DNA of 9,055 nucleotides from Gemmatimonadota bacterium (GCA_003567615.1 PWZC01000018.1:1-9055), one strand, 5' to 3'. Counted from the first letter of the stretch, positions 1 to 6,925 are shown. A program made the numbers and translations. Notes: generated by a model from the letters alone, not told the origin.

Positions 1-19
1 AAGCCAGGGAGAGAGTTTC

Positions 20-865
20 ATGGATCGGACGTGGAAGGTTCCAATGTTGGCCGTGGCCCTCTCGCTGGCCATGGCGGCGTGCGGCGGTGAGGCCGAGTCC
101 GCCCACGACCTGGACAGCGAGTTCATCACCTCCGAACTCGAGTTGTCGGAGCGGGAGACGGACGGGGAAGCGGGTGACGTCGCCGCGGCCCCCCCACCCG
201 CCGCACCGGCTCCGACCCGGAGTCCCGCAACCGGCGGGACCGCGGCCCCCCCGCCCCCGGCGGCGGAGCGTGCGCCGGACCCTCGACCGGAGCCGGCGCC
301 TGAGCCGGAGCCGGCACCTGAGCCGGCGACTGTGGCCATCCCCACCGGATCCCTCGTCACGGCGGCGCTGACGGCCACCATCTCCACCCGGACCCATGAG
401 GCCGGCGATACCTTCACTGCCCGGGTCGCCGACGACCTCCGCAGTGACGACGGCCAGGTGCTGATCCCCGCCGGCGCCATCCTGGAAGGACGGGTGCTGG
501 AGGCTCGGGAGTCCGCCGGCTCCGACGACGAGGCCCTCCTCGTTCTCGGGGTGGAGCGGTTGGACATGAACGGCTGGGTCTACCCGCTCCGGGCCACCAT
601 CATCCAGGCCGAGATGGTGACGGAGGCCCAGGACTCGGGAACCCGGACCGCCGCCAAGGTGGCCACTGGCGCCGCTGCCGGCGCCGTGGTGGGTCAGATT
701 CTCGGCCGCAATACCCGCTCGACCATCACGGGAGCGGCTGCCGGCGCCGCCGCCGGCGCCGGCGTGGCCATCACCACACGCGATGGCCACGCCCGCATGG
801 ATGAGGGCGCACGGCTCACCATCCAGTTCGATGAGGCGGTTCCGCTGGTAGCGTCGGGTCGCTGA
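20..865 (+). CDS. Secreted lipoprotein with Pro/Glu-rich linker and glycine-zipper C-terminal region
   Basis: 281 aa. The ATG at 20 follows a purine-rich AGGGAGAGAG stretch (6-15) at good spacing. Residues 1-21 form a lipoprotein signal peptide: a positive start (R3, K6), a hydrophobic core and MAAC with the acylated Cys at 21; Met at -3 of the lipobox is slightly atypical. Residues 22-55 are acidic. Residues 56-104 are a Pro/Ala/Glu-rich linker ending in PEPAPE repeats, probably extended in the periplasm. Residues 105-200 read as a beta-rich domain (IPTGSLV, DTFTARV, VLIPAGAILEGRVLEA), a style seen in TrbI/VirB10-like and other envelope proteins; I cannot name a family. Residues 217-229 and 238-246 are perfect GxxxG ladders (G217/221/225/229 and G238/242/246), i.e. 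paired glycine zippers that usually associate with membranes. The C-terminus (GARLTIQFDEAVPL) returns to beta. It is convergent with ggt. Coding status is firm, function unknown; a cell-envelope structural role is my inference. Confidence 0.88.
   Translation: MDRTWKVPMLAVALSLAMAACGGEAESAHDLDSEFITSELELSERETDGEAGDVAAAPPPAAPAPTRSPATGGTAAPPPPAAERAPDPRPEPAPEPEPAPEPATVAIPTGSLVTAALTATISTRTHEAGDTFTARVADDLRSDDGQVLIPAGAILEGRVLEARESAGSDDEALLVLGVERLDMNGWVYPLRATIIQAEMVTEAQDSGTRTAAKVATGAAAGAVVGQILGRNTRSTITGAAAGAAAGAGVAITTRDGHARMDEGARLTIQFDEAVPLVASGR
287..322 (+). repeat. 18-bp tandem duplication inside the lipoprotein linker
   Basis: Two adjacent 18-bp copies (287-304 and 305-322) differ at one base (g298 versus a316). 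They are in frame and each encodes PEPAPE (residues 90-95 and 96-101). Near identity at the DNA level suggests recent expansion by slippage, which would change linker length without shifting the frame. Confidence 0.85.
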
Positions 866-881
866 GACCCCTTCCGGGCGA

Positions 882-931
882 GCGCATCCGGCCGTGTCAG
901 CGCGTCTGGCCGGGTGAGCGCATCCCGGTCA
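882..931. repeat. Imperfect 18-bp tandem repeat between convergent genes
   Basis: Units at 882-899 and 900-917, plus a shortened third unit at 918-931, share the pattern gcgcatc-cgg-gtca/ga. The third unit carries the stop codon of ggt (929-931 read on the minus strand). The repeat fills most of the 63-bp gap between the lipoprotein gene and ggt. Confidence 0.6.
885..916. terminator. Candidate hairpin between convergent genes
   Basis: An inverted repeat (885-893 with 908-916) can form a 9-bp stem with one U-G pair and a 14-nt loop; its core is CCGGCC/GGCCGG. It lies 19 bases after the lipoprotein stop and just beyond the ggt stop, where a two-way terminator would be useful. There is no T-run on either side and the loop is large. 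It also arises from the tandem repeat, so a terminator role is tentative. Confidence 0.3.
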
Positions 932-2749
932 GCGCGCCAGCGCCGTCCCGCCGAGGCGGGGGTCCGAGTACACCGAATACGTGCCGTCGGGGAGGACCAG
1001 GATGGCCTGTACATCCCCGGAGACCCCGCCCCGTTCGCGGAGAATGTGTCCCATGGCTTCAAGCCCGCCCACCGTCTCCGCCGCCAGCCCTCCTGCCTCC
1101 CAGTAGAGGAGGTCCGGGAGGTGCTGGTGGTGGAGACGGGGTGCATTGACGGCCTGACTCACGCTCATCCCGAAATCCACCACCCCCACCAGCGTCTGGA
1201 AGACGGTGGTGATGATGGTGGAGCCGCCGGGGGTGCCGGTGACGAAGAGCAGACGCCCGTCGGGATCTGCCACCACCGTGGGTGTCATGGCCGAGAGCAT
1301 GCGCTTCTCCGGCTCGATGGCGTTCTGCTCACCCTGTACCAGTCCGAACTGGTTCGGGAATCCCGGTTTCGCGGCAAAATCGTCCATCTCGTTGTTCAGG
1401 AGGAAGCCGGCTCCCTCCACCGTCACCCGATTCCCGTAGCCCGAGTTGATGGTGGTGGTGACCGCCACTGCATTCCCCCACTCGTCCACCACCGAATAGT
1501 GTGTGGTCTCGGTGGGTTCACGGATCTCGAGTCCCGGGGCGATCTCCTCCGACGGCGTGGCCCGGGTCGGGTCGATCTCCGCCCCCCTCCGCCGGGCGTA
1601 GGAGGGTGAGAGGAGCGAGTCCATGGGGACCGGCACGAAGTCGATGTCGGCCAGGAGCTGATTGCGGTCGGCGTACGCTCGCTTCCAGGCTTCCACCATG
1701 AGGTGGATCATCTCGGGCGAGTGCCACCCCAGCGCCGCCAGATCATGCTCTTCCAGCATGTGGGCCATGAGCGCCATGGTCACCCCTCCCGACGAGGAGG
1801 GCGGCATGGAGGTCACGGTGTGGTTCCGATAGGTGAAGTTGACGGGCTCCCGCCAGACGGCGTCGTAGCGGGCCAGATCTTCGTGGGTGATGATCCCCCC
1901 GCCCCGCTCCATCTCGGCGACCAGGAGATCTGCCGTCTCGCCTCCGTAGAAGCCATCGGGCCCCTGATCCCGGATCCGCGCCAGGGTGCGGGCCAACTCG
2001 GGCTGACGGAAGGTCTCGCCCACCTCGGGCGGCCGGTCGTCCGGCAGGAAGGTGCGCCGGGTGGTCTCGAAGGTCCGGAGCCGCTCCGCCGCCCCCCGGA
2101 TGGAGCGGGCAAAGCGCTCCTGCACCTCGAAGCCCTCCGCCAATTCCACCGCCGGCTGCACCAACTCGTCCCAGGGAAGGGTGCCGTAACGTTCGTGGGC
2201 TCGCCACATTCCCATGACGGTTCCGGGCACCCCCGCCGCCAGGTGCCCCACCAGGGACGCGTCGGTGAGCTCCCCGTCCTCGTCCAGATACATGTCCCGG
2301 TGCGCGGCCAGGGGGGCCTTCTCCCGATAGTCCAGCGCAGAGGTCTCGCCGCCGGTCAGGCGGGTCACCATGAAGCCTCCCCCGCCGATGTTGCCGGCGG
2401 AGGGATTCACCACGGCGAGGGCGAAGGAGACGGCAATGGCCGCATCCATGGCCGTGCCGCCCCGCTCCAGGACCTCGAGCCCCACCCGGGTCGCGTACTC
2501 GTCGGTGGTGCTCACCGCCCCACGCCGTCCCAGCACCGGTGCCTCCCGAGCGCCGAAGCGCCACTCGGCGGGGAAGTCCACCTCGGCGTGGGCCACCTGG
2601 GCGGCGGCGTCAAGGCGGAGGCGCTCCTCCTCCATGTCCGGGCCGCACCCGGCGAAGAGGAGAAGGAAGGGAAGAAGGAGGACCGGGCCCGGGAGCAGGG
2701 CCGGTCGCCGGGACGGGATCGGGAGGCGGCAAGCTGTTGGTGTCATCAT
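929..2749 (-). CDS. ggt: Gamma-glutamyltransferase (GGT), lipoprotein-type
   Basis: 606 aa from the ATG at 2749. It cleaves gamma-glutamyl bonds (glutathione and other gamma-glutamyl compounds) and transfers the glutamyl group to water or amino acids outside the cytoplasm. It is an Ntn-hydrolase that cuts itself into two subunits. Residues 1-35 form a signal ending LLLFAGC (Cys 35), so the enzyme is probably lipid-anchored; Phe at -3 is unusual. Key sites line up with E. coli GGT: DYREKAP with glutamate-binding Arg 142 (E. coli R114), catalytic Thr 415 opening TTHYSVVD (T391), NNEMDDF with Asp 457 (D433), MLSAMTPT, and the oxyanion glycines 508-509 in GTPGGS (G483-484). The small subunit is about 192 aa, a normal length. 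The lid-loop Tyr (E. coli Y444) is Phe 468 here. A GTG at 2785 has an AGGTGG upstream but would put 12 more residues before the signal peptide; the ATG at 2749 (or 2746) fits better. It is divergent from murQ and convergent with the upstream lipoprotein. Confidence 0.96.
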   Translation of the reverse strand: MMTPTACRLPIPSRRPALLPGPVLLLPFLLLFAGCGPDMEEERLRLDAAAQVAHAEVDFPAEWRFGAREAPVLGRRGAVSTTDEYATRVGLEVLERGGTAMDAAIAVSFALAVVNPSAGNIGGGGFMVTRLTGGETSALDYREKAPLAAHRDMYLDEDGELTDASLVGHLAAGVPGTVMGMWRAHERYGTLPWDELVQPAVELAEGFEVQERFARSIRGAAERLRTFETTRRTFLPDDRPPEVGETFRQPELARTLARIRDQGPDGFYGGETADLLVAEMERGGGIITHEDLARYDAVWREPVNFTYRNHTVTSMPPSSSGGVTMALMAHMLEEHDLAALGWHSPEMIHLMVEAWKRAYADRNQLLADIDFVPVPMDSLLSPSYARRRGAEIDPTRATPSEEIAPGLEIREPTETTHYSVVDEWGNAVAVTTTINSGYGNRVTVEGAGFLLNNEMDDFAAKPGFPNQFGLVQGEQNAIEPEKRMLSAMTPTVVADPDGRLLFVTGTPGGSTIITTVFQTLVGVVDFGMSVSQAVNAPRLHHQHLPDLLYWEAGGLAAETVGGLEAMGHILRERGGVSGDVQAILVLPDGTYSVYSDPRLGGTALAR

Positions 2750-2784
2750 GGGGCCAGAATAGGTGCCGCGGCTCCCCCCGTCCA
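2750..2784 (-). promoter_or_regulatory. Candidate sigma70-type promoter for a leaderless ggt mRNA
   Basis: Reading the minus strand, TGGACG (2784-2779, 4 of 6 to TTGACA) is followed by exactly 17 bp and then TATTCT (2761-2756, 4 of 6 to TATAAT). Only six bases, GGCCCC, separate this -10 from the ATG at 2749. Transcription would start at or beside the ATG, giving a leaderless mRNA, which would explain the lack of a Shine-Dalgarno before ATG 2749/2746. Leaderless genes are common in several high-GC bacterial groups. This is pattern matching only. Confidence 0.4.
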
Positions 2785-2913
2785 CCGGGAGCCATCCACC
2801 TCGCCACCCTTGTCACGGTGCCCGGGCGGGGCCAAGCTGAAGGCGACGGCTCCCCCGCACCGGGGATCTTCGAAGCCTCGGCCCTTTTGCGCCCCAACCC
2901 CACGCCGCCTCCC

Positions 2914-3819
2914 ATGCTGGATTCCCGCCTCACCGAGCAGCGTAACCCCCGGTCCGCCGCCATGGACCGGCTCGATGCCGCGGGGCTCGTGGCCCTCATC
3001 AATGGCGAGGACCGGACCGTGGCCGAGGCCGTGGGCCGGGAGTCGGAGAACATCACCCGGGCGGTGGAAGTTCTGGTGGAGACGTTCCGGGCCGGGGGCC
3101 GCCTGTTCTATGTGGGTGCCGGGACCTCCGGCCGCCTGGGCGTCCTGGACGCGGCGGAGATGCCGCCCACCTACGGCACCGACCCGGAGCTGGTGCAGGG
3201 CATCATCGCCGGAGGGTACGAGGCGCTGGTCCGGGCGCAGGAAGGAGCCGAGGATCACCCTGAGGACGGAGCACGCGACATGGAGACCCGCGGCGTCCGC
3301 TCCGGCGATTTCGTTCTGGGGATTGCCACCTCCGGGACCACCCCCTACGTCCACGGCGCCCTGGCCCGGGCCCGGGCGCTGGGTGCCCGCACCGGGTTTC
3401 TCCTCTGCACGCCGCCCCCGGCCGAACTCCTGGCCACCCACGACGTGGTCATCGCTCCCCTGGTGGGCCCCGAGGTGGTGACCGGGTCTACCCGGATGAA
3501 GGCCGGAACGGCAACGAAGATGGTCCTGAACACCCTCACCACCGCCGCCATGGTCCTCACCGGAAAGGTGTGGGGCAACCTCATGGTGGACCTTCAGGTC
3601 ACCTGTCGGAAGCTGGAGGATCGGGGACGCCGCATCCTCCAGGCGACGGTGGGGGTGGACCCGGGCGACGCGGCCCGTCTTCTGGAGGAGGCAGACGGCC
3701 AGGTTCGCACCGCCATCGCCATGCATCGGCTGGGCGTGGATGCCCCGGAGGCCCGCCGTCGCCTGGAAGAGGCCGGCGGTCGAGTGGCGGCCCTCCTTCC
3801 CCCCGACGGAGCCCCCTGA
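2914..3819 (+). CDS. murQ: N-acetylmuramic acid 6-phosphate etherase (MurQ)
   Basis: 301 aa (E. coli MurQ is 298). This cytoplasmic enzyme cleaves the D-lactyl ether of MurNAc-6-phosphate to give GlcNAc-6-phosphate and D-lactate in peptidoglycan recycling. The N-terminus has the family signature LTEQRNP (6-12) and the body is one SIS sugar-phosphate domain: GAGTSGRLGVLDAAEMPPTYG (about 68-88), IIAGG, a GAED motif at 111-114, then GSTRMKAGTA and GNLMVDLQVT. The two catalytic acids match E. coli E83 and E114 as Glu 82 and Glu 113, so it should be active. One oddity: the usual SGRTPY motif reads SGTTPY (Thr 142 for Arg). The ATG at 2914 is chosen because homology begins there; no good Shine-Dalgarno precedes it, and upstream in-frame codons would run into antisense ggt sequence. 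Its stop overlaps the anmK start. No murR-type regulator lies beside it. Confidence 0.97.
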   Translation: MLDSRLTEQRNPRSAAMDRLDAAGLVALINGEDRTVAEAVGRESENITRAVEVLVETFRAGGRLFYVGAGTSGRLGVLDAAEMPPTYGTDPELVQGIIAGGYEALVRAQEGAEDHPEDGARDMETRGVRSGDFVLGIATSGTTPYVHGALARARALGARTGFLLCTPPPAELLATHDVVIAPLVGPEVVTGSTRMKAGTATKMVLNTLTTAAMVLTGKVWGNLMVDLQVTCRKLEDRGRRILQATVGVDPGDAARLLEEADGQVRTAIAMHRLGVDAPEARRRLEEAGGRVAALLPPDGAP

Positions 3820-5162
3820 TGGAGTTCAATCCAATTCTCCCCCCCGGCGCCGCCCCCCGCCCCGTGGAGGGCCGGGTCCGGACTCCCGACGGGTCTGCCG
3901 CCTCCGATTCCATGGCCCCGGTGCGGGAGGGCACCCTTCCGCCCGGCCGCACCCGCATCGTGGCGGGAGTCATGTCCGGGACCTCCCTTGACGGGGTTGA
4001 TGTGGCCGTGGTGCGGGTGACGGGGATCCGTCCCGACGAGCTCAAGGTGAAGGTGTTGGCCTTCGGGTCTTACCTCCATCCGGACCGGCTCCGGGAGCGG
4101 ATGCGCCAGGGGATCCAGGGCGGGAGCACCCGGGAATTGGCCCTCCTCCACCGGGAGCTGGGGCGGAGCTTCGCCCGGGCCCTGAAGCAGCTCATGGAGA
4201 AGGCCGAAATCGCCCCGGGCACCGTGGCGGTGGTGGGCTCCCACGGTCAGACCTTCTGGCACGAGCCTCCCGCGGCGACCCTGCAGCTCGGATGCGGCCA
4301 CACCCTCGCCGAGTCCACGGGGATCCCGGTGGTGACGGACTTCCGGAGCCGTGACCTGGCGGCGGGGGGACAGGGCGCACCCCTGGTGCCCTGGCCCGAC
4401 TGGGTCCTCTTCCGGCGGCCCGGCCGGGGCCGGGCGCTCCAGAACCTGGGGGGCATGGGGAATGTCACCTTCCTCCCTCCCAACGGGGGACCCGAATCGG
4501 TGATGGCCTTCGACACGGGCCCGGGGGTGGCGCTCCTGGATGGAGCCGCCCGCCGGGCCAGTGACGGGCGGGACCCCTGGGACGTGGACGGGCGCCGGGC
4601 GGCGGCGGGGCGGGTCCAGGACGACGTCCTGGGCCGGCTCCTGGAGGATCCCTTCTTCCGCATGCCCCCGCCCCGGACCACCGGGCGGGAGCACTTCGGC
4701 GACGCCTACCTGGACGCGCTGGTGGAGCGGGTTCGCCCCCAGGAGGAGGGGGAGGACGGGTGGAACGACCTCCTGGCCACCCTTACCGCCCTCACCGCCG
4801 AGAGCGTGGCACGTTCGTACCGCGACTTCCTCCCCACCGGCGCCATGGACGAGGTGGTCCTCACCGGAGGTGGTGCCCGGAACCCGGCCCTGGTGCGGCG
4901 GCTCCAGACCACCCTGGCGCCCATCCCCGTCCGGACCGGGATGACGGCCCTCTCCGACGGCGGCGCCCCGGTGCATCCGGACGCCCGGGAGGCCGTGGCC
5001 TTCGCCCTCCTGGCATGGGCTCACCTCCAGGGGGTTCCGGCAAACCTCCCGCAGGTGACCGGAGCGGACGGCCCCCGGGTACTGGGGAGCCTCATCCCCG
5101 GTGGGGCGCCGGTGGTGCTGAAGCCCAGCCGCCGGGGAATCCTCCTGGAGGAACGGGCGTGA
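3819..5162 (+). CDS. anmK: Anhydro-N-acetylmuramic acid kinase (AnmK)
   Basis: 447 aa. It opens and phosphorylates 1,6-anhydro-MurNAc, the wall-turnover product, using ATP to give MurNAc-6-phosphate, the substrate of the MurQ encoded just upstream. The ASKHA-type kinase signatures are all present: GVMSGTSLDGVDVA (50-63), GSHGQTFWHEP (140-150), DFRSRDLAAGGQGAPLVP (174-191, with Asp 179 probably the catalytic base), LGGMGNVTF (210-218), FDTGPGVALLDGA (231-243), VLTGGGARNPAL (347-358) and the C-terminal REAVAFALLAW...VTGA block. E. coli AnmK is 369 aa; most of the excess is about 45 extra N-terminal residues rich in Pro/Arg/Gly. The ATG at 3819 shares one base with the murQ stop (TGATG), has GGAG at 3808-3811 and implies translational coupling. 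An internal ATG at 3912 would give a 416-aa protein but has no Shine-Dalgarno. Confidence 0.96.
   Translation: MEFNPILPPGAAPRPVEGRVRTPDGSAASDSMAPVREGTLPPGRTRIVAGVMSGTSLDGVDVAVVRVTGIRPDELKVKVLAFGSYLHPDRLRERMRQGIQGGSTRELALLHRELGRSFARALKQLMEKAEIAPGTVAVVGSHGQTFWHEPPAATLQLGCGHTLAESTGIPVVTDFRSRDLAAGGQGAPLVPWPDWVLFRRPGRGRALQNLGGMGNVTFLPPNGGPESVMAFDTGPGVALLDGAARRASDGRDPWDVDGRRAAAGRVQDDVLGRLLEDPFFRMPPPRTTGREHFGDAYLDALVERVRPQEEGEDGWNDLLATLTALTAESVARSYRDFLPTGAMDEVVLTGGGARNPALVRRLQTTLAPIPVRTGMTALSDGGAPVHPDAREAVAFALLAWAHLQGVPANLPQVTGADGPRVLGSLIPGGAPVVLKPSRRGILLEERA
5147..5161 (+). promoter_or_regulatory. Shine-Dalgarno and GTGA overlap that set the GT-C gene start
   Basis: GGAGG at 5147-5151 lies inside the anmK 3' end, seven bases before GTG 5159. 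The GTG overlaps the anmK stop TGA as GTGA. No competing in-frame start with a comparable site lies nearby, and the first hydrophobic segment begins ten codons later, so this fixes the start and implies coupling to anmK. Confidence 0.8.
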
Positions 5163-6925
5163 CGGAGCGCTCCCCCCTCCGCTGGGGAGCGGTGGCGGTG
5201 GGCGTCCTGCTTCTCCAGGCGCTGGTGCTTGCGGCGGTGGCCTTTCCCGCCCCCCACAACGGAGGCGACCACACGGCCTACCTGGCTCTGGCCCACTCCC
5301 TCCTCGAAGGCACCGGGTACACCGAACTCTGGGATCCGGAGCGTCCTCTCCACACCAAGTATCCGCCCGGCTACCCTCTGGTCCTGGCCCTCCTGATGGC
5401 GCTGGGCGCAACCACCTGGGGTGCCTTCAAGACCTCGTCGGCGGTGGCCATGGCGTTGGCGACGCTGGTGGTCTACGCATGGTCGGCCCGGCGGGTGGGG
5501 GCCATAGGGGCGGGAGCGGTGGCCATCCTTCTAGTTCTGGCATCGGGGTGGCAGGACGCCAGTCGATGGATCCTCTCCGAGCCCTGGTTCCTCCTCTGGA
5601 CCTTCGTGGCGTTCTGGGGGGCGGAGCACGCTCTGGGCGACGGCGGGTTCCGCCCGGGTCGGGACCGGGATGGAGTGCCTCGGAAGGGCGTGGCCGGAGG
5701 CTCGCTCGCTCCGGGTTGGCTCGTGGTGGGCGGGGCAGGCGCCCTCATGGCCTTTGGTGTCCGCACCGCCGGGCTCCCACTGGTCCTGGCCTTCGCCCTG
5801 GCCCTCCTGGCCGCTCGGCGCTTCCGCACCGCCGGTGTGTTCGGCGGGGCGGCGGCGGTGGTGTTGGGGAGCTGGTTCCTGCTGGGGCGCCAGGGAGGTG
5901 AAGGCGCCTACCAGAACGAATTCTGGCTCGTGAACCCGTACGACCCCGAGCTCGGGCCGGTGGGGGTGGCGGGGCTCCTGGGGCGGGTCTGGACCAATGT
6001 GGAGATCTACGTCGGGCGGGTCCTGCCGAGCGAGTGGTGGGGCGGGACAGGTGCGTCGGGGTGGGCGCTCTGGGGTCTGGGCGGGCTGATGGTGTTGCTG
6101 GCGGTGTGGGGGTGGGCGTCCCGGGCCCGTCGGGCTCCCGGCGTACCCGAGTTCTTCGCCCCCCTCTATGGCGCCACCATCCTCCTCTGGCCCGAGGTAT
6201 GGTCGGGCGAGCGGTTCCTCCTTCCCCTCCTCCCCCTGGTTCTCCTCTACGCCGGAGGCGTATTGGGTGGTCTGGTCCGGGAGTTCGGGCGGGCCGGCGG
6301 GGGGGATGGGGACCGGGTGGCCCGGGGGCGGCCGGTGATCCTGGCCGTGGCGGCGACCGTGCTGGCGGCGCCGGCGGTGGGCGAGACCCTGCAGTCCACG
6401 GAGGTGGCCGCCGCCTGTCGGAACGCGGTGGAGCGGAGCGGCGACGCCTTCATCTGCCATGGCGGCGGATTCGTGGAGTTCCGGGATGCGGCAGCGTGGA
6501 TGGGGGCGAATCTCCCGGCAGACGCGGGGGCGCTGAGCCGGAAGCCGCGGATCCTCTACGCCCTGGGCGGCCCGCCGGGGCGGACCTTTCCCTTCACCCG
6601 GAACCCGGACCACTTCCTGGCCGAGGCCGATGCCCTGGGCGCACGCTACCTTCTCTTCGACTGGGTGGACGGCGTGGCCTTCCGTTTCCTCCCCGAGATC
6701 CTGTCGGCCCGGCCCGAGGCCTTCTGCTTCGTGGCCGGGTGGGGGGCCGATCCGCCGGAGCCGGGGACCGACCTGCTGGGGATCCTTCCGCCGGAGGCGC
6801 GGGTGGAAGGAGAACGCGACGTCATCAGGCGTTGCCCGGACGGCTGGATGCGGGAGCCCCCCATACAGGTGGAGCCGGAGGGGCTGCGGGTGCCCCTCCG
6901 GGTTCCAACTGCCAGAGAAGGGTAG
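5159..6925 (+). CDS. GT-C-like polytopic membrane glycosyltransferase (ArnT/PMT-type fold)
   Basis: 588 aa, starting at GTG. Residues 1-410 hold about ten hydrophobic segments (for example 11-29, 72-88, 92-109, 114-130, 140-157, 190-218, 226-242, 301-320, 351-371, 392-409). The first outer loop has the GT-C hallmark: an acidic residue soon after TM1 (GGDHTAY, Asp 37), then LALAHSLLEGTGY and KYPPGYPLVLALL (68-80), as in ArnT/PMT_2 relatives that take sugars from polyprenyl-phosphate donors. SGERFLLPLLPLVLLYAGG (349-367) is also typical of these proteins. Residues 410-588 are a soluble, probably periplasmic domain with several Cys (420, 433, 523, 559), possibly disulfide-forming. A basic loop at 163-184 is probably cytoplasmic. 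Its start overlaps the anmK stop, so it is the third operon gene. Donor and acceptor cannot be read from the sequence. A GT-C membrane protein is fairly sure; enzymatic activity is not proven. Confidence 0.88.
   Translation: MTERSPLRWGAVAVGVLLLQALVLAAVAFPAPHNGGDHTAYLALAHSLLEGTGYTELWDPERPLHTKYPPGYPLVLALLMALGATTWGAFKTSSAVAMALATLVVYAWSARRVGAIGAGAVAILLVLASGWQDASRWILSEPWFLLWTFVAFWGAEHALGDGGFRPGRDRDGVPRKGVAGGSLAPGWLVVGGAGALMAFGVRTAGLPLVLAFALALLAARRFRTAGVFGGAAAVVLGSWFLLGRQGGEGAYQNEFWLVNPYDPELGPVGVAGLLGRVWTNVEIYVGRVLPSEWWGGTGASGWALWGLGGLMVLLAVWGWASRARRAPGVPEFFAPLYGATILLWPEVWSGERFLLPLLPLVLLYAGGVLGGLVREFGRAGGGDGDRVARGRPVILAVAATVLAAPAVGETLQSTEVAAACRNAVERSGDAFICHGGGFVEFRDAAAWMGANLPADAGALSRKPRILYALGGPPGRTFPFTRNPDHFLAEADALGARYLLFDWVDGVAFRFLPEILSARPEAFCFVAGWGADPPEPGTDLLGILPPEARVEGERDVIRRCPDGWMREPPIQVEPEGLRVPLRVPTAREG

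Noticed and set aside
2750..2785. GTG 2785 as the ggt start
   Set aside because: AGGTGG lies 10 bases upstream, so it is possible. It puts 12 polar residues ahead of an otherwise normal lipoprotein signal and would place the -35/-10 pair inside the gene.
2810..2838. TTGTCA at 2810-2815 as a murQ promoter -35
   Set aside because: It matches the -35 consensus at 5 of 6, but the hexamer 17 bp downstream (CAAGCT) matches the -10 poorly; not strong enough to list.
2765..2875. Short palindromes GCCGCGGC (2765-2772) and CTTCGAAG (2868-2875), and a spaced GGGAGCC/GGCTCCC pair (2787-2793, 2848-2854) between ggt and murQ
   Set aside because: Short, expected by chance in G+C-rich DNA, and not placed convincingly relative to a promoter.
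2539..2913. In-frame extension of murQ upstream to 2539
   Set aside because: It lies antisense to ggt, translates to Arg/Gly/Pro-rich sequence, and MurQ homology begins exactly at ATG 2914.
1703..3481. Long open + strand frame (592 codons) antisense to ggt and overlapping murQ
   Set aside because: His/Gly/Pro/Arg-rich translation without motifs. It is explained by the G+C bias of ggt read in reverse and murQ read in a wrong frame.
3570..3818. In-frame extension of anmK into murQ
   Set aside because: It would overlap MurQ for 83 codons with Gly/Pro/Ser-rich sequence; ATG 3819 has a Shine-Dalgarno and a TGATG junction.
3594..5411. Long open - strand frame (605 codons) antisense to murQ, anmK and the membrane gene
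   Set aside because: Spans three recognised genes, has low-complexity Gly/Pro/Arg/His composition and no family signature.
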